Source: Terriglobia bacterium | GTDB lineage: Bacteria; Acidobacteriota; Terriglobia; Versatilivoradales; Versatilivoraceae | Assembly: GCA_951813285.1 (NCBI GenBank) | Contig: OX638355.1 | Location: 3,615,136 to 3,679,135, forward strand | DNA: 64,000 bases | Direction: 5' to 3' | In this document: positions 35,352 to 43,917 of the stretch, piece by piece | Layout: every line of letters begins with the position of its first letter | Numbering within the stretch: position 1 is the stretch's first letter | The notes under the pieces: generated by a model | Seen by the model: only the letters and a program-made list of their open reading frames with translations | The model's database searches: none | Told to the model about the DNA's origin: nothing | Program-made: the position numbers and the translations under genes

Positions 35352-37268
35352 CTACCTGTTTCCACCTCCGCCGGCCGAGGTATTGGAAGGGGTGCATCGA
35401 TAGTCCGCGGAGGCTGCCCGACCCAGGGCGGCCACGGAGAAGATGACCGGATACTGGCGCTCGAAGTACCACAGCTTGGAAAAGTAGAGCCCGATGGGCG
35501 ACGGCTTGAAGTCCCGGCCCCCTCGGGTGTCAGCCACCAGCCAGGATACCCCCTTGGCGATGGCGGCCTCCACGGGGCTCCTCGTCAGGTCCAGGGAAGG
35601 CGAAGCCACATCCAGGGCATCCGCCAGGGTCTGTACCGCCAGAGCTGTCTCTTCGATGGTGGATTTCACTCCGACAGATCCGCCCCAGCCACCGTCGGCG
35701 TTCTGCGCAGCCAGCAACCAGTCGATGCCCCGACTCCTCATTCCTTCAACCGGAAAGTCTCCGTCGTCGCTCAGACGGTTGAGAGCCAGCACTACCCGGG
35801 CCGTGCCATAGGTCGGGTTCTCTTCGCCCCGGGCCGCCTGGTTGCCGAACCAAAGCGGCACCCAGGCGCCGTCCTCTCGTTGGGAAACGGACAGAAAGTT
35901 CACACCGCGCCTCCCGGCCGACTGCAGGCGGGATCGAAGCCGGAGCGGAACAGCCTGTTGCCAGCTTGACCAGGCCAGAAGCGCATGGGCCGTGAGGTCG
36001 GGGCTGCTGCGGTCAAAGGGCAGCCGGCCCCAGCCACGGCAGAAGGTTGGAATGCCTCCGTCAGAGTTCTGCAGGTCGAGCAGCCACTGCACGCCGGCGG
36101 AAGCGGCTTGAATCGACTCGACATCGCCGGGTCCCAGGTAGCTCAAGGCCAGCAGGGCGCCGGCGGTATCGTCGGCATCCGGAACCCCGCCCGGCAGATC
36201 GGTCCAGGCCCAGCCGCCAGGCTCGGCATGGGTGTAGGGGTGCAGGCTGTGATACTGCTGATCCAGCAGCCAGCGCCGAAGGATTCGGCGCTCTTCCACA
36301 TCCAGGTGGGATTCGAGATCCCCCCCGGCCGCCAGGGAAGCGAGGGACTGGGTGGTCACCCAGGTTGCCAGGTTGGTATCGATGGGCCAGGATCCGTCGC
36401 CCCGAGCAGTGGCCGTCAGAAAATCCACACCCCGCAAGACGACCGGGTGGCATGCCTGCCCGCTGGCCGCCAGGCTCATGATCACGAAACTGGTGAGAGG
36501 AACCGCTTCCAGGTAACCGCCGCTTGCCGGCTGAATGGTCTGCAGCAGCTCCAGGCTCCTTGGTCGTGCCAGGGAGCGGATCAGACGCAGCAAGGGATTT
36601 CGAGTGGGACGGAAGTGGTGGCGGACCTGGCCGATGGCGATCAGGGCCGGCAGGGCATAACTGACCACCGGCAGGCGCAGCCACTTGAACCACTGCGGGG
36701 GACAGACGGCCAGTTCGAAGGGAAGCTGGGGCACCCGGCTCCAGACGCCTTTGTCCGGTTCGAAGGCTCCGGCCAGAGTACAGGCGGTCAGGATGGGCGC
36801 CGAGAAGGTGCGATCATCCCCATAGCGGGCGGTAATGGCCGTGGCCAGCGCCCCGGCGTCGAGACCTCCGGTTCTGGCGGTCAGCCAGGCCCGGGTAGTG
36901 TTCAGGACTTGGTCACAACCACCGTCCGCGGCTGTCAAGGCCGCCCAGCCCAGCGCCGTGGTGCTCAGGTTGGCGGGACTCCCGGCGGTATCGCCGAATC
37001 CACCGTCCGGATTCTGGTTCTCAAGCAGCCAGTCCCTTCCCTTGGCCATCAAGTTCCGGCAGGTGGCCGCCAGACCCGGATCCAGACGCCCTTCTCCCTC
37101 CCGCAGCAGCAGGGCCAAAGCCAGCACCGCGGTAGCGGTGGAGAGAGCGCTGCTCGACAACTCACCCTCCCAGTGCCCCTCCGGGACCCGGGAATCCAGC
37201 AGCTTGTGGGTAGCGCGAGCCAAGGTGTGCCTGAGTTTTTCGCGATCGAGCACAGTATTTGAATTCAT
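35352..37268 (-). CDS. shc: Squalene-hopene-cyclase-like terpene cyclase
   Basis: 638 residues, normal for squalene-hopene cyclase. The catalytic acid motif DxDD is D364-A-D-D367 in GGVPDADDTAGALLALSYL. QW-type repeats include NPDGGFGD, RGDGSWPI, NSDGGIPTF and NADGGWGGSVGVKSTIEETA. ARYGDDRTFSAPILTACTLAG and LPFELAVCPPQWFKWLRLPV fit the family. Cyclises squalene or another linear polyprene by protonation; monotopic membrane enzyme. Last of the minus-strand run, after a 350-base gap holding a REPIN. Substrate and product are not certain, as diverged SHC-like cyclases make other terpenoids. Confidence 0.88.
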   Translation of the reverse strand: MNSNTVLDREKLRHTLARATHKLLDSRVPEGHWEGELSSSALSTATAVLALALLLREGEGRLDPGLAATCRNLMAKGRDWLLENQNPDGGFGDTAGSPANLSTTALGWAALTAADGGCDQVLNTTRAWLTARTGGLDAGALATAITARYGDDRTFSAPILTACTLAGAFEPDKGVWSRVPQLPFELAVCPPQWFKWLRLPVVSYALPALIAIGQVRHHFRPTRNPLLRLIRSLARPRSLELLQTIQPASGGYLEAVPLTSFVIMSLAASGQACHPVVLRGVDFLTATARGDGSWPIDTNLATWVTTQSLASLAAGGDLESHLDVEERRILRRWLLDQQYHSLHPYTHAEPGGWAWTDLPGGVPDADDTAGALLALSYLGPGDVESIQAASAGVQWLLDLQNSDGGIPTFCRGWGRLPFDRSSPDLTAHALLAWSSWQQAVPLRLRSRLQSAGRRGVNFLSVSQREDGAWVPLWFGNQAARGEENPTYGTARVVLALNRLSDDGDFPVEGMRSRGIDWLLAAQNADGGWGGSVGVKSTIEETALAVQTLADALDVASPSLDLTRSPVEAAIAKGVSWLVADTRGGRDFKPSPIGLYFSKLWYFERQYPVIFSVAALGRAASADYRCTPSNTSAGGGGNR

Positions 37269-37393
37269 CGGATATGGTTAGCCCAAAACCTGACAGTTTC
37301 CTGAGATTTTATCTTCAATGGGCATTGGCTACACTGCAATCATTTCTCGGACTGGTTTAGCGGTGCAAGCAATGGTGTCTGTCAAAACGGCCA

Positions 37394-37606
37394 CCCGGGA
37401 GCGCGGGCGTCCCGCCCGCACAAGCCTTGGCACGATCGTGGCTGCCTCCCGCACTTCGATGAAGCGGGAACAGTGCAATTTCTTGCGTTCCGCCTTATGG
37501 AAAAGAACCCCGTCAAGGCGGGTTTGGTGCGCTTTGCGAGGGAGTGGCAATGGACGGGAGGCTGTTTGCAGGAATAAGGATGCGGGCGGGACGCCCGCGC
37601 TCCCGG
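37394..37606. repeat. Paired REP element (REPIN-like), long copy
   Basis: Starts CCCGGGAGCGCGGGCGTCCC and ends with the inverse arm GCGGGACGCCCGCGCTCCCGG, enclosing about 160 bases. The right half is the reverse complement of the inside of the 32454-32605 copy (GGTTTGGTGC and GGCTGTTTGCAGGAATAAGG). It sits between the cyclase gene and the prenyltransferase-repeat gene; the surrounding 350 bases contain nothing else I can name. Confidence 0.72.
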
Positions 37607-37620
37607 TGGGCTACCGCGTC

Positions 37621-38505
37621 TTACAGGCTCAGGTGGCCCAGGGCTAGCAGGGCGTACCAGGTGTATTCGCAGTCGGCCGTGTCGTCGGTCCAGTTTCCGA
37701 AGAAGGCTCCCCGGCTGGTCCAGAGGGTGTCCAGAAAATCCAGCGTGGGTTCCTTGAGGTGCTCGAAGGAAACCTGTAGCCCGGCCAGGGCATGCAGGGC
37801 GGTAGCCGTCGAGAGCAGGTCGGGAATGGGCGTGTCTTCCGCTGCGCGAAATCCGCCGTCGGGGCAGGCCTGGCTCAAGAGCCAGTCGGAGCCTCCGGGG
37901 AGGGCAGGGGAGCCGAATTGCCGGAGAAGGGTCAGGGCTGCCGCGGTATTGGGGGTGGAAGGGGCCGGTAGGCCGGGGCGGCCGGAAAAGCCCCCGCTGT
38001 CCAATTGAAGCGCCTGGACCGATGTTGCCAACCCCGTAGCGTCAGGGATGGGGACCCCCAGGTCCTGGTAAGCTCCCAGCACCAGAAAGCCGTGGTAGAC
38101 GGTGCCCGCGGGGGCGCCGGGGGTGGGTGCGTATCCTCCGTCTCCGGCTCGAAAGGATTTCAGCCGTTCGGCCAGGCGCCGGCAGGTTTCGGGAGAGAGG
38201 CTGCCGGAAGGAAGAGCTGCCCAGCAGCGGGCCAGGCAGGCCAGATGGACCAGGTCCAACCCATCGCCCTCCCCGAATCCTTCCAGGAAGGGGCGCACCC
38301 GCGAGTAGGGCGGCTCTTGTCGCAGGGCGATCAGACCTTCAAGGCCGAAGACGGTGTAGTAGAGATCGCTGCAGCCGGCACGATCCCGGAATCCTCCGTC
38401 CGGATTGATCTGGTTCCGCAGGAAGTCGTCGACCCGTTCAGTGGCTTCGCACAGCAGGTTGGGGGCCAGCCGCGCCACTTGCAGCATTTCGAGCCTCAAA
38501 CTCAC
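37621..38505 (-). CDS. Prenyltransferase/squalene-oxidase repeat protein
   Basis: 294 residues made of alpha-alpha barrel repeats like those of protein prenyltransferase beta subunits and terpene cyclases: INPDGGFRDRAGCSDLYYTV, RAGDGGYAPTPGAPAGTVYH, LDSGGFSGRPGLPAPSTPNT, ACPDGGFRAAED. Half the length of a terpene cyclase and lacking DxDD. May be a single-domain class II cyclase-like partner or a lipid-binding protein for the neighbouring cyclase. Its start overlaps the end of the polyprenyl synthase gene by 68 bases, so the two are surely co-expressed; a slightly later start (Met6, 38490) would still overlap. Confidence 0.82.
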   Translation of the reverse strand: MSLRLEMLQVARLAPNLLCEATERVDDFLRNQINPDGGFRDRAGCSDLYYTVFGLEGLIALRQEPPYSRVRPFLEGFGEGDGLDLVHLACLARCWAALPSGSLSPETCRRLAERLKSFRAGDGGYAPTPGAPAGTVYHGFLVLGAYQDLGVPIPDATGLATSVQALQLDSGGFSGRPGLPAPSTPNTAAALTLLRQFGSPALPGGSDWLLSQACPDGGFRAAEDTPIPDLLSTATALHALAGLQVSFEHLKEPTLDFLDTLWTSRGAFFGNWTDDTADCEYTWYALLALGHLSL

Positions 38506-40228
38506 TGCAGTAGCCCTCGATGAACTGCTCGCCGAAGATCTTGCCCACCACCCGGCGCAGCAATCCCTTCAGCGTCGGGTTGGAGAGAAAACGCAGGGAA
38601 CGAACCGCTTCTTCCTTGTAGGCCTCCAGAAGTTCTTCGGCCTTCTCGGTGACCCCGCGCTCCTCCAGGATGCGCTGCACTTCATCGGAGACCTGGGAAT
38701 AGCCGCGGTCCAAGCAAAAGAGGGAGGCAATGAGGTCCTTCTCGCGGCCCTGCAGGGCGCGCTTGTGTGCTATGGCCAGGATCAGGGAGGGCCGCAGGGC
38801 CTCCAAATCGTTGGAATCGCCGCTTCCGTTGTAGTCCTCCAGATCGTCGCGAACCTGATAGGCGATGCCCAGCGATTGACTGTACTGGCGCAGCACGGAG
38901 TGGGTTTCTTGGTCGGCGCCTGCCAGGCAGGCTCCCAAGCGCAGCGCCACCTCGAAGGCCGGGGCCGTTTTCTTGCGGAATATGTCCAGCACCTGCAGGG
39001 AGGAGAGGGGCTTGGGGCTCCTGGCCCAGCAAAGTTCCAGCCCCTGCCCGCGACTCAAGGTCAGGTGGCCGTCCGAAGCCAGCCGCAGCATCTCCACCTG
39101 AACGGCGGGATCGATGGAAAGCTCGGCGATCAAGCGGTAGCCCTCTCCCAGCAGATAGTCTCCCACGTTGAGAGCCACCGGAATTCCAACCTCGGCGTGC
39201 AACGCTCGGCTGCCGTAGCGCTCCAGGTCGCCGTCCTCGATGTCGTCGTGAATCAGGGAGGCCTTGTGGAAGCATTCAATGGCCACCGCCAGCTTCTTCA
39301 GATCAGGTGAGGCCTCGGGAGCCGCCTCCTGCCGGTGGCTCTGCAGGGCCATGGTGGTGCAGGTGGCCAGATAGGGACGCCAGCGCTTTCCGGCCTTGGC
39401 CAGCCAATCCTGGGCGAGGACAGCCGTCTCCTCCGAGGGTTCACCCATCAGCTCCGCCAGCGCCTCCGTGCGGAACCAGCTCTGAACCTCGCTCTTGAGC
39501 CCGTCCAGGTCGAGGCGATAGGTCTTGTCGTCGGCCGTCAGGTGAATCAGGTCCCACACCCAGTCCAGGTCCACGGTGGTGTTGACGCAATCGTCCTGAA
39601 GCAGGGGAATGGCCATTCCCGGCACGGCTGCCGCTTCCATGTGGGGAAAGCACTTCTCCAGCACGTTGATGCAACTGACTCCCACCACCGCTTCGATCTT
39701 GCCCGTCTCGATCATCTGCCGCACAATCGCCGACCCCTCCGCAACCAGGACGGCGTAGCCCAGTCTCTCGGCCTCCACCGACAGGTCCTGGATGGAGCAG
39801 AGGCCGCACTCCTTGCAGAGCAGTCCGAACTCGTCGAAGGGGGCCGGACAGCGTTCTTCCACCCGCAGGCACTTGGGGAGCAGCAGGAGGCGGCGGTTGA
39901 AGGGAATCTGGGCCAGAGTATCCCGCCAGGACTCGTTGCCGACCAGAATGGCGGCGTAGTCCCGGTACTTGCTATCCAGCCCGGCCTTCGTCAATACGGC
40001 GGCGGCATGTTCCCGCAGCTCGTCCATGGTCAGCGGCGGCACCGCTCGCATCGTGCGAACATGATCGGCCACGACTTTCTTCAGATAGACGCGGACCCGC
40101 TTGTCGTCGGGAATATTGGACTGAGCCGGGCGATAGGCTTGTTTGGGGACCTTGGCGGGAAGTGTCAGCAGAACTCCGTTTCCGGAATCCGGCGCCTCCT
40201 TGAGATCATCCACACCCTTCCGGATCAT
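38438..40228 (-). CDS. DUF116-polyprenyl synthase fusion
   Basis: 596 residues, two domains. Residues ~60-230: DUF116, a cysteine-rich domain with LLLPKCLRVEERCPAP, LLCKECGLCSIQDL, AVVGVSCINVLEKCF and LLQDDCVNTTVD, probably binding an Fe-S cluster. Residues ~270-560: trans-isoprenyl diphosphate synthase with first Asp-rich motif LIHDDIEDGDLERYG and second motif AYQVRDDLEDYNG. The small residues upstream of the first motif do not fix the chain length. The fusion ties prenyl-chain synthesis to a redox or Fe-S domain. Located between the radical SAM gene (41 bases upstream) and the repeat protein. Confidence 0.87.
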   Translation of the reverse strand: MIRKGVDDLKEAPDSGNGVLLTLPAKVPKQAYRPAQSNIPDDKRVRVYLKKVVADHVRTMRAVPPLTMDELREHAAAVLTKAGLDSKYRDYAAILVGNESWRDTLAQIPFNRRLLLLPKCLRVEERCPAPFDEFGLLCKECGLCSIQDLSVEAERLGYAVLVAEGSAIVRQMIETGKIEAVVGVSCINVLEKCFPHMEAAAVPGMAIPLLQDDCVNTTVDLDWVWDLIHLTADDKTYRLDLDGLKSEVQSWFRTEALAELMGEPSEETAVLAQDWLAKAGKRWRPYLATCTTMALQSHRQEAAPEASPDLKKLAVAIECFHKASLIHDDIEDGDLERYGSRALHAEVGIPVALNVGDYLLGEGYRLIAELSIDPAVQVEMLRLASDGHLTLSRGQGLELCWARSPKPLSSLQVLDIFRKKTAPAFEVALRLGACLAGADQETHSVLRQYSQSLGIAYQVRDDLEDYNGSGDSNDLEALRPSLILAIAHKRALQGREKDLIASLFCLDRGYSQVSDEVQRILEERGVTEKAEELLEAYKEEAVRSLRFLSNPTLKGLLRRVVGKIFGEQFIEGYCSEFEARNAASGAAGPQPAVRSH

Positions 40229-40269
40229 GCTGGCGACTCCCTCCTGGATTCCCGCGGCGGGATTCCTCT

Positions 40270-41475
40270 TCAGGTGTAGGCTCCAAATCCAAAGAACCAG
40301 TGCTTCTTTGCGAAACGGTAGGCCCAGTTTTCCTCCGGGAGCTCATTGCCCGGATTGTACTGGCTGGGCCTGGATTGCATCTGCTCCAGTTCCGGCATGG
40401 CTGTGTGCCGAAGTGTGGTGTCCCGAGCGTCGTTGCGCTCCACCACCTGCTTGAGCAGATCGGGTCGTTCCAGCACGATACAGCCCCGGGTAGCCCCGGC
40501 GGCCGTCCGCCGAAAGTCCTCCAGCAAGGGCGACTCGGTCATGGTCTTGAACAGGTTCCCCCGGTTGTCGTGGATGGACTCGTTGGCGAATTGAACCACG
40601 GGGCAGGGCTCCACGTCGCCAAAGGGACTGATGTGGTGGCTGATCCCGGTGGCCGCCGGGCACAGCGCCTCCCCCCGGTCGTCGTAGTAGGCATCCACGA
40701 TCCCGATCGGCTTGCGGTTGCGCATATCCAGCACGAACCGGCGCAGTTGGAGCCCCTGCTCGGCGGTCAGGGCCAACTGGGGGTTGGCTAGGGGCCCTAC
40801 GGCGCGATAGGTGTGGAACCAGGTGTAGTGCACTCCCATATCGATGAGGGTGTCGATCCAGGACTCCCGGACCAGGTCGTCGAAGTTGCTCTGGCAGACA
40901 CTGGTGGCGACTCCGGTGATCAGACGGTGCCGGAGACAGGCCTCGATGCCGGCCAGGGTCCGGTTCAACACTCCCTTGCGGCCGCGGCGCACGTCGCTGA
41001 CGGCTTCGGTCCCTTCCACGCTGACCAGTGGAGTGGCGTTGCCGGCCTCGCGGAGCTCGGCGGCCACCTTGTCGGTGATGGCGTGGCCGTTGGTGAAGAT
41101 CTGAAAGTAGCAGTCGGGGTGAGCCTTCAGGATGGCGATGAGGTCGGGATGGAGGAACGGCTCTCCCCCCAGGATCCCGAAGAAACTGTTCCCATGCTGC
41201 TTGGCATTGCCGATCAAGCGGTTCATGTCCTCAAAGCTGATGAGGGACTGGGGTTTGTCGACGTCCACCCAGCACCCCTGGCAACGCAGGTTGCAGCTAT
41301 TGGTGATGGAGACGTATAGAAACGGGGGAAAGGTCTGCCCCTGCTTGAGCCGGGCCTTGAAGCGCTGAACGGAACGGATGCCCTTGTACCCGAAGTTGTA
41401 GCCGATCTTCCACAGCAGGCGGGCATCGGTGGTTTTAACCACGCGATAGCCAAAGGAGAGCAGGGTTGTGAGCAT
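40270..41475 (-). CDS. Radical SAM enzyme of the terpenoid/Fe-S cluster
   Basis: 401 residues. Radical SAM cluster motif ITNSCNLRCQGCWVDVDK with C61, C65, C68 (CxxxCxxC), glycine motif FFGILGGEPFLHPDLIAIL, then further cysteines around GEALCPAATGISHHISPFGD and VEPCPVVQFANES that could hold an auxiliary SPASM-like cluster. Uses SAM to start a radical reaction on an unknown substrate. N-terminal ~50 residues (LLWKIGYNFGYKGIRSVQRF) may be membrane-associated. It does not carry the features I expect of HpnH. Three bases separate it from the ferredoxin-like gene upstream, its likely electron donor. Confidence 0.87.
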   Translation of the reverse strand: MLTTLLSFGYRVVKTTDARLLWKIGYNFGYKGIRSVQRFKARLKQGQTFPPFLYVSITNSCNLRCQGCWVDVDKPQSLISFEDMNRLIGNAKQHGNSFFGILGGEPFLHPDLIAILKAHPDCYFQIFTNGHAITDKVAAELREAGNATPLVSVEGTEAVSDVRRGRKGVLNRTLAGIEACLRHRLITGVATSVCQSNFDDLVRESWIDTLIDMGVHYTWFHTYRAVGPLANPQLALTAEQGLQLRRFVLDMRNRKPIGIVDAYYDDRGEALCPAATGISHHISPFGDVEPCPVVQFANESIHDNRGNLFKTMTESPLLEDFRRTAAGATRGCIVLERPDLLKQVVERNDARDTTLRHTAMPELEQMQSRPSQYNPGNELPEENWAYRFAKKHWFFGFGAYT

Positions 41476-41478
41476 CGG

Positions 41479-42372
41479 CTAGATTCCCCAGTCGTCTTCC
41501 GTGGGCGCCGGCCGGGTGTCCCTGACGGTCTGGGACCGCTCCTGCCGGGCAGCCAGTTTTGCCTTGGCTCGTTCGGCCCGCTCCTGGATGTCGCCGGCCG
41601 AGGGCAGGCTCATCAGAACCTCGTCGGGGATGTCAAAGTCCTTTTTGAGCTTGCGCAGGCACTTCTTGCGCTCCAGAAGGGCTCGTGACTCGTCCCGCTC
41701 GGTGGAGAAGCGCTGGCGAGCTTCGGTCTGACGCTGCCGCAGGGAGCCGTATAGATCCCCGCCCAGCAGGGCCGAGATGTCCACCTTCATGGCCTCGCGC
41801 TGGATGTCCTCCTGTCGAACCACGTCGCCGTTGATGGGACCGCTCTTGTACTTGGGAAAGAGAATGGCCACCTCGGGGCAGACTCGGGAGCAGGCGGGGC
41901 AGTCCGTCTTGCAGTTGCTCTCGTTCTGCACCTGGATCTTGTCCTCGTGTACACCGTAGACGTCAAAGAGACAAAAGCTCAGGCACTGCATGCAGTTGGT
42001 GCAGCGGTTGTAATCGATCACCGGAAACCAGGGTTTCCAGCCGCCCGGATCGGGCAGTTCGGTTTCACCGCGCACCTGCTCCACGGCCTCCAGAATCTGC
42101 GAGGTTTCCAGACCGTCGATGTCTCGAAAGTAAAGCTTGGCTCCGTTCCCGTTTCCCACGGACGGAAGAGGTCCTTCCTTGCCGAAGCACCCCAGAAGGA
42201 GCCAGGCCCCTTCCCGGATTTTTCCGATCTGGCTGTCCGAACGAATGACCGACACTGCATAGCCCTTGTCTAGAAGTTTGCGGGTCAGGTCGTACTCCCG
42301 GCCCCCGCCAAGCGGGCGGTGTCCGCCGTTCTGGTAGAGCCCGATCTGGAGAGGCGGCTTGGGGGTGATCAT
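41479..42372 (-). CDS. 2[4Fe-4S] ferredoxin-like protein with extra domains
   Basis: 297 residues. N-terminal ~100 residues are a globular domain (LQIGLYQNGGHRPLGGGREY, LLLGCFGKEGPLPSV) I cannot name. The middle has two cluster motifs: C124-x2-C127-x2-C130-x3-C134 and C154-x3-C158-x2-C161-x3-C165-P. The C-terminal ~110 residues are charged and helical, likely a coiled coil. Probably electron donor to the adjacent radical SAM enzyme. ATG overlaps the stop of the small gene upstream (ATGA). Confidence 0.8.
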   Translation of the reverse strand: MITPKPPLQIGLYQNGGHRPLGGGREYDLTRKLLDKGYAVSVIRSDSQIGKIREGAWLLLGCFGKEGPLPSVGNGNGAKLYFRDIDGLETSQILEAVEQVRGETELPDPGGWKPWFPVIDYNRCTNCMQCLSFCLFDVYGVHEDKIQVQNESNCKTDCPACSRVCPEVAILFPKYKSGPINGDVVRQEDIQREAMKVDISALLGGDLYGSLRQRQTEARQRFSTERDESRALLERKKCLRKLKKDFDIPDEVLMSLPSAGDIQERAERAKAKLAARQERSQTVRDTRPAPTEDDWGI

Positions 42373-42722
42373 GACGATTCTTCCCCTTTCGAATGTTCTT
42401 GAACGAGACGCCCGGCAATGGCTGCGGCACTGTCAACGCGCATGTTCAAAATATCAACCGTATCTTTAGGCAGAGGGGCCTGAGCTGCTGAAAAAAGCCA
42501 TCTTACAGCTCGAGGATAACAGGCAGTAATCTTAATTCCATCCTCCGCCGCCAGACGCTTCAGCGCCGGATCGCGTCGGGCAGACATCTCACACAGATCG
42601 GGCACGGCCTCAAAGGGCACCCCGGATTGGGTAAGTCGTTGAAGGACCTCATCCTTGACTTCTGGAGCGATCACCTTGGCGTAGGCGCAACGACAATAGA
42701 GGATTTTTACTGCTTGCGTCAT
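42369..42722 (-). CDS. Small cysteine-containing protein of unknown function
   Basis: 117 residues from the ATG at 42722; ATGs at 42725 and 42737 are also possible and GGAG lies just before the first two. Cysteines occur in ILYCRCAYAKVIAPEVKDEV, AVPDLCEMSARRDPALKR and IKITACYPRAVRWLFSAA, at a spacing that could ligate one Fe-S cluster or form a disulfide. I do not recognise the family with confidence. Coupled to the ferredoxin-like gene and part of the same nine-gene run. Confidence 0.68.
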   Translation of the reverse strand: MTQAVKILYCRCAYAKVIAPEVKDEVLQRLTQSGVPFEAVPDLCEMSARRDPALKRLAAEDGIKITACYPRAVRWLFSAAQAPLPKDTVDILNMRVDSAAAIAGRLVQEHSKGEESS

Positions 42723-42777
42723 CATGGCTCCGGGCATTGGCTAGCCTGGCTTCCTGACACGGTGGTTGTCGCCATAT

Positions 42778-43917
42778 TCAAGCCGAAGCGGACTGTGAAA
42801 CCGCGACCCCGGACTCCGCCGCCTGCAGCCGGTGGGTGGGGGTGGGCCGGGACGGACGGAAAGATTCCAGATGCTCGATCTCAAGGTTCAGGCCCCCATC
42901 CCGACCGAGGGCCGAGAGGGCTTCCTGAACCTGGGTCCGCAAGGCTTCCGGGTCAGCCTCCGCCCTCAGATTGACGATGAGTTCCCCAGTGCTCAGGGGC
43001 TCTTGCAACACATGGGACTGCTCCGGGCGGGCATCTCTCCCGGTCAGATTGGCCACCCCGATATCCTGGCCTTGTTCGTCAGGGGTCAAGGTCATCTTCA
43101 AGTGGGCGATTTCCCGGGTTCGAATCCGCTGCTGGATGGCCGCCATCGCCTCCCGCAGAAGGAGGTTGCCGTCAAAGGGAGCGCCGGCCTGCACCCGCAA
43201 GCTGCAGTTGAGCCAACCGAGCAGGGCTTCTCCCTCGGCATAGATGTCGTAGTCCACGGCCAGATCGCCCCGTGTGCAGGCGCGGGGCTGGGTGACCTGT
43301 TCGAACCATTCCTCCAGGCCTTTGCCCTGGCGAGCGGAAACGGACAACACCCGATCCGGGGAAAAGGACTCCTGCAGGGCTCCGCGAAGCCGCTCCAGGC
43401 GTTGCGGGCTGAGCAGATCGATCTTGTTGATGACGATGATGTCGGCTTCCTCCAACTGCTTGCGGTAGACGTAAACCACCTTGGGTGAGAAAGACTTCCC
43501 GGGCTCCAACTCCAGGATGCGCAGGGCGCGAACCGGATCCACCATCACGCTCAAGGGAGCGATCCAGTAGTTCTCCCCGTACATGCGCCGCAGGGGATAA
43601 TCCACCGTGGCTTTCAAATCGGTGCAGCTTCCCACCGGCTCAGCCAGGAAGACATCGGGCTGCCGCTCTCGGGAAAGTCGTTCGGAGGCGCTCACCAGCG
43701 AATCGAACTTGCAGCAGAAGCAACCGCCGGTGATTTCCTCCACCGGAAACCCGCTGGAGCCGAGCAGGGCAGTATCGACCAACCCGTGGCTCTGGTCGTT
43801 GGTGATCAGTCCCACTTGCGACCCGCGACCTTCCAAAAGCCTGGCCAGTCGCAGTACCGCCGTGGTCTTGCCGGCCCCCAGAAACCCACCGATCATGATG
43901 TAGCGGGCCTTATCCAT
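42778..43917 (-). CDS. CobW/CooC-like metal-chaperone GTPase
   Basis: 379 residues of the G3E P-loop GTPase family (CobW, UreG, HypB relatives). P-loop IGGFLGAGKTTAVLRLARLL, metal-binding GGCFCC motif (EITGGCFCCKFDSLVS), guanine-specificity NKID (DIIVINKIDLLSP). The C-terminal ~170 residues differ from typical CobW. Such proteins deliver zinc, cobalt, nickel or iron to target enzymes. The ATG overlaps the H-protein-like gene by eight bases. In this cluster it may load metal into one of the Fe-S or cysteine-rich partners; that is inference. Confidence 0.88.
   Translation of the reverse strand: MDKARYIMIGGFLGAGKTTAVLRLARLLEGRGSQVGLITNDQSHGLVDTALLGSSGFPVEEITGGCFCCKFDSLVSASERLSRERQPDVFLAEPVGSCTDLKATVDYPLRRMYGENYWIAPLSVMVDPVRALRILELEPGKSFSPKVVYVYRKQLEEADIIVINKIDLLSPQRLERLRGALQESFSPDRVLSVSARQGKGLEEWFEQVTQPRACTRGDLAVDYDIYAEGEALLGWLNCSLRVQAGAPFDGNLLLREAMAAIQQRIRTREIAHLKMTLTPDEQGQDIGVANLTGRDARPEQSHVLQEPLSTGELIVNLRAEADPEALRTQVQEALSALGRDGGLNLEIEHLESFRPSRPTPTHRLQAAESGVAVSQSASA

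Noticed and set aside
40270-41475. HpnH, adenosyl-hopane synthase
   Set aside because: Location near an SHC-like gene suggested it, but length, N-terminal region and the cysteines in the second half do not look like HpnH to me.
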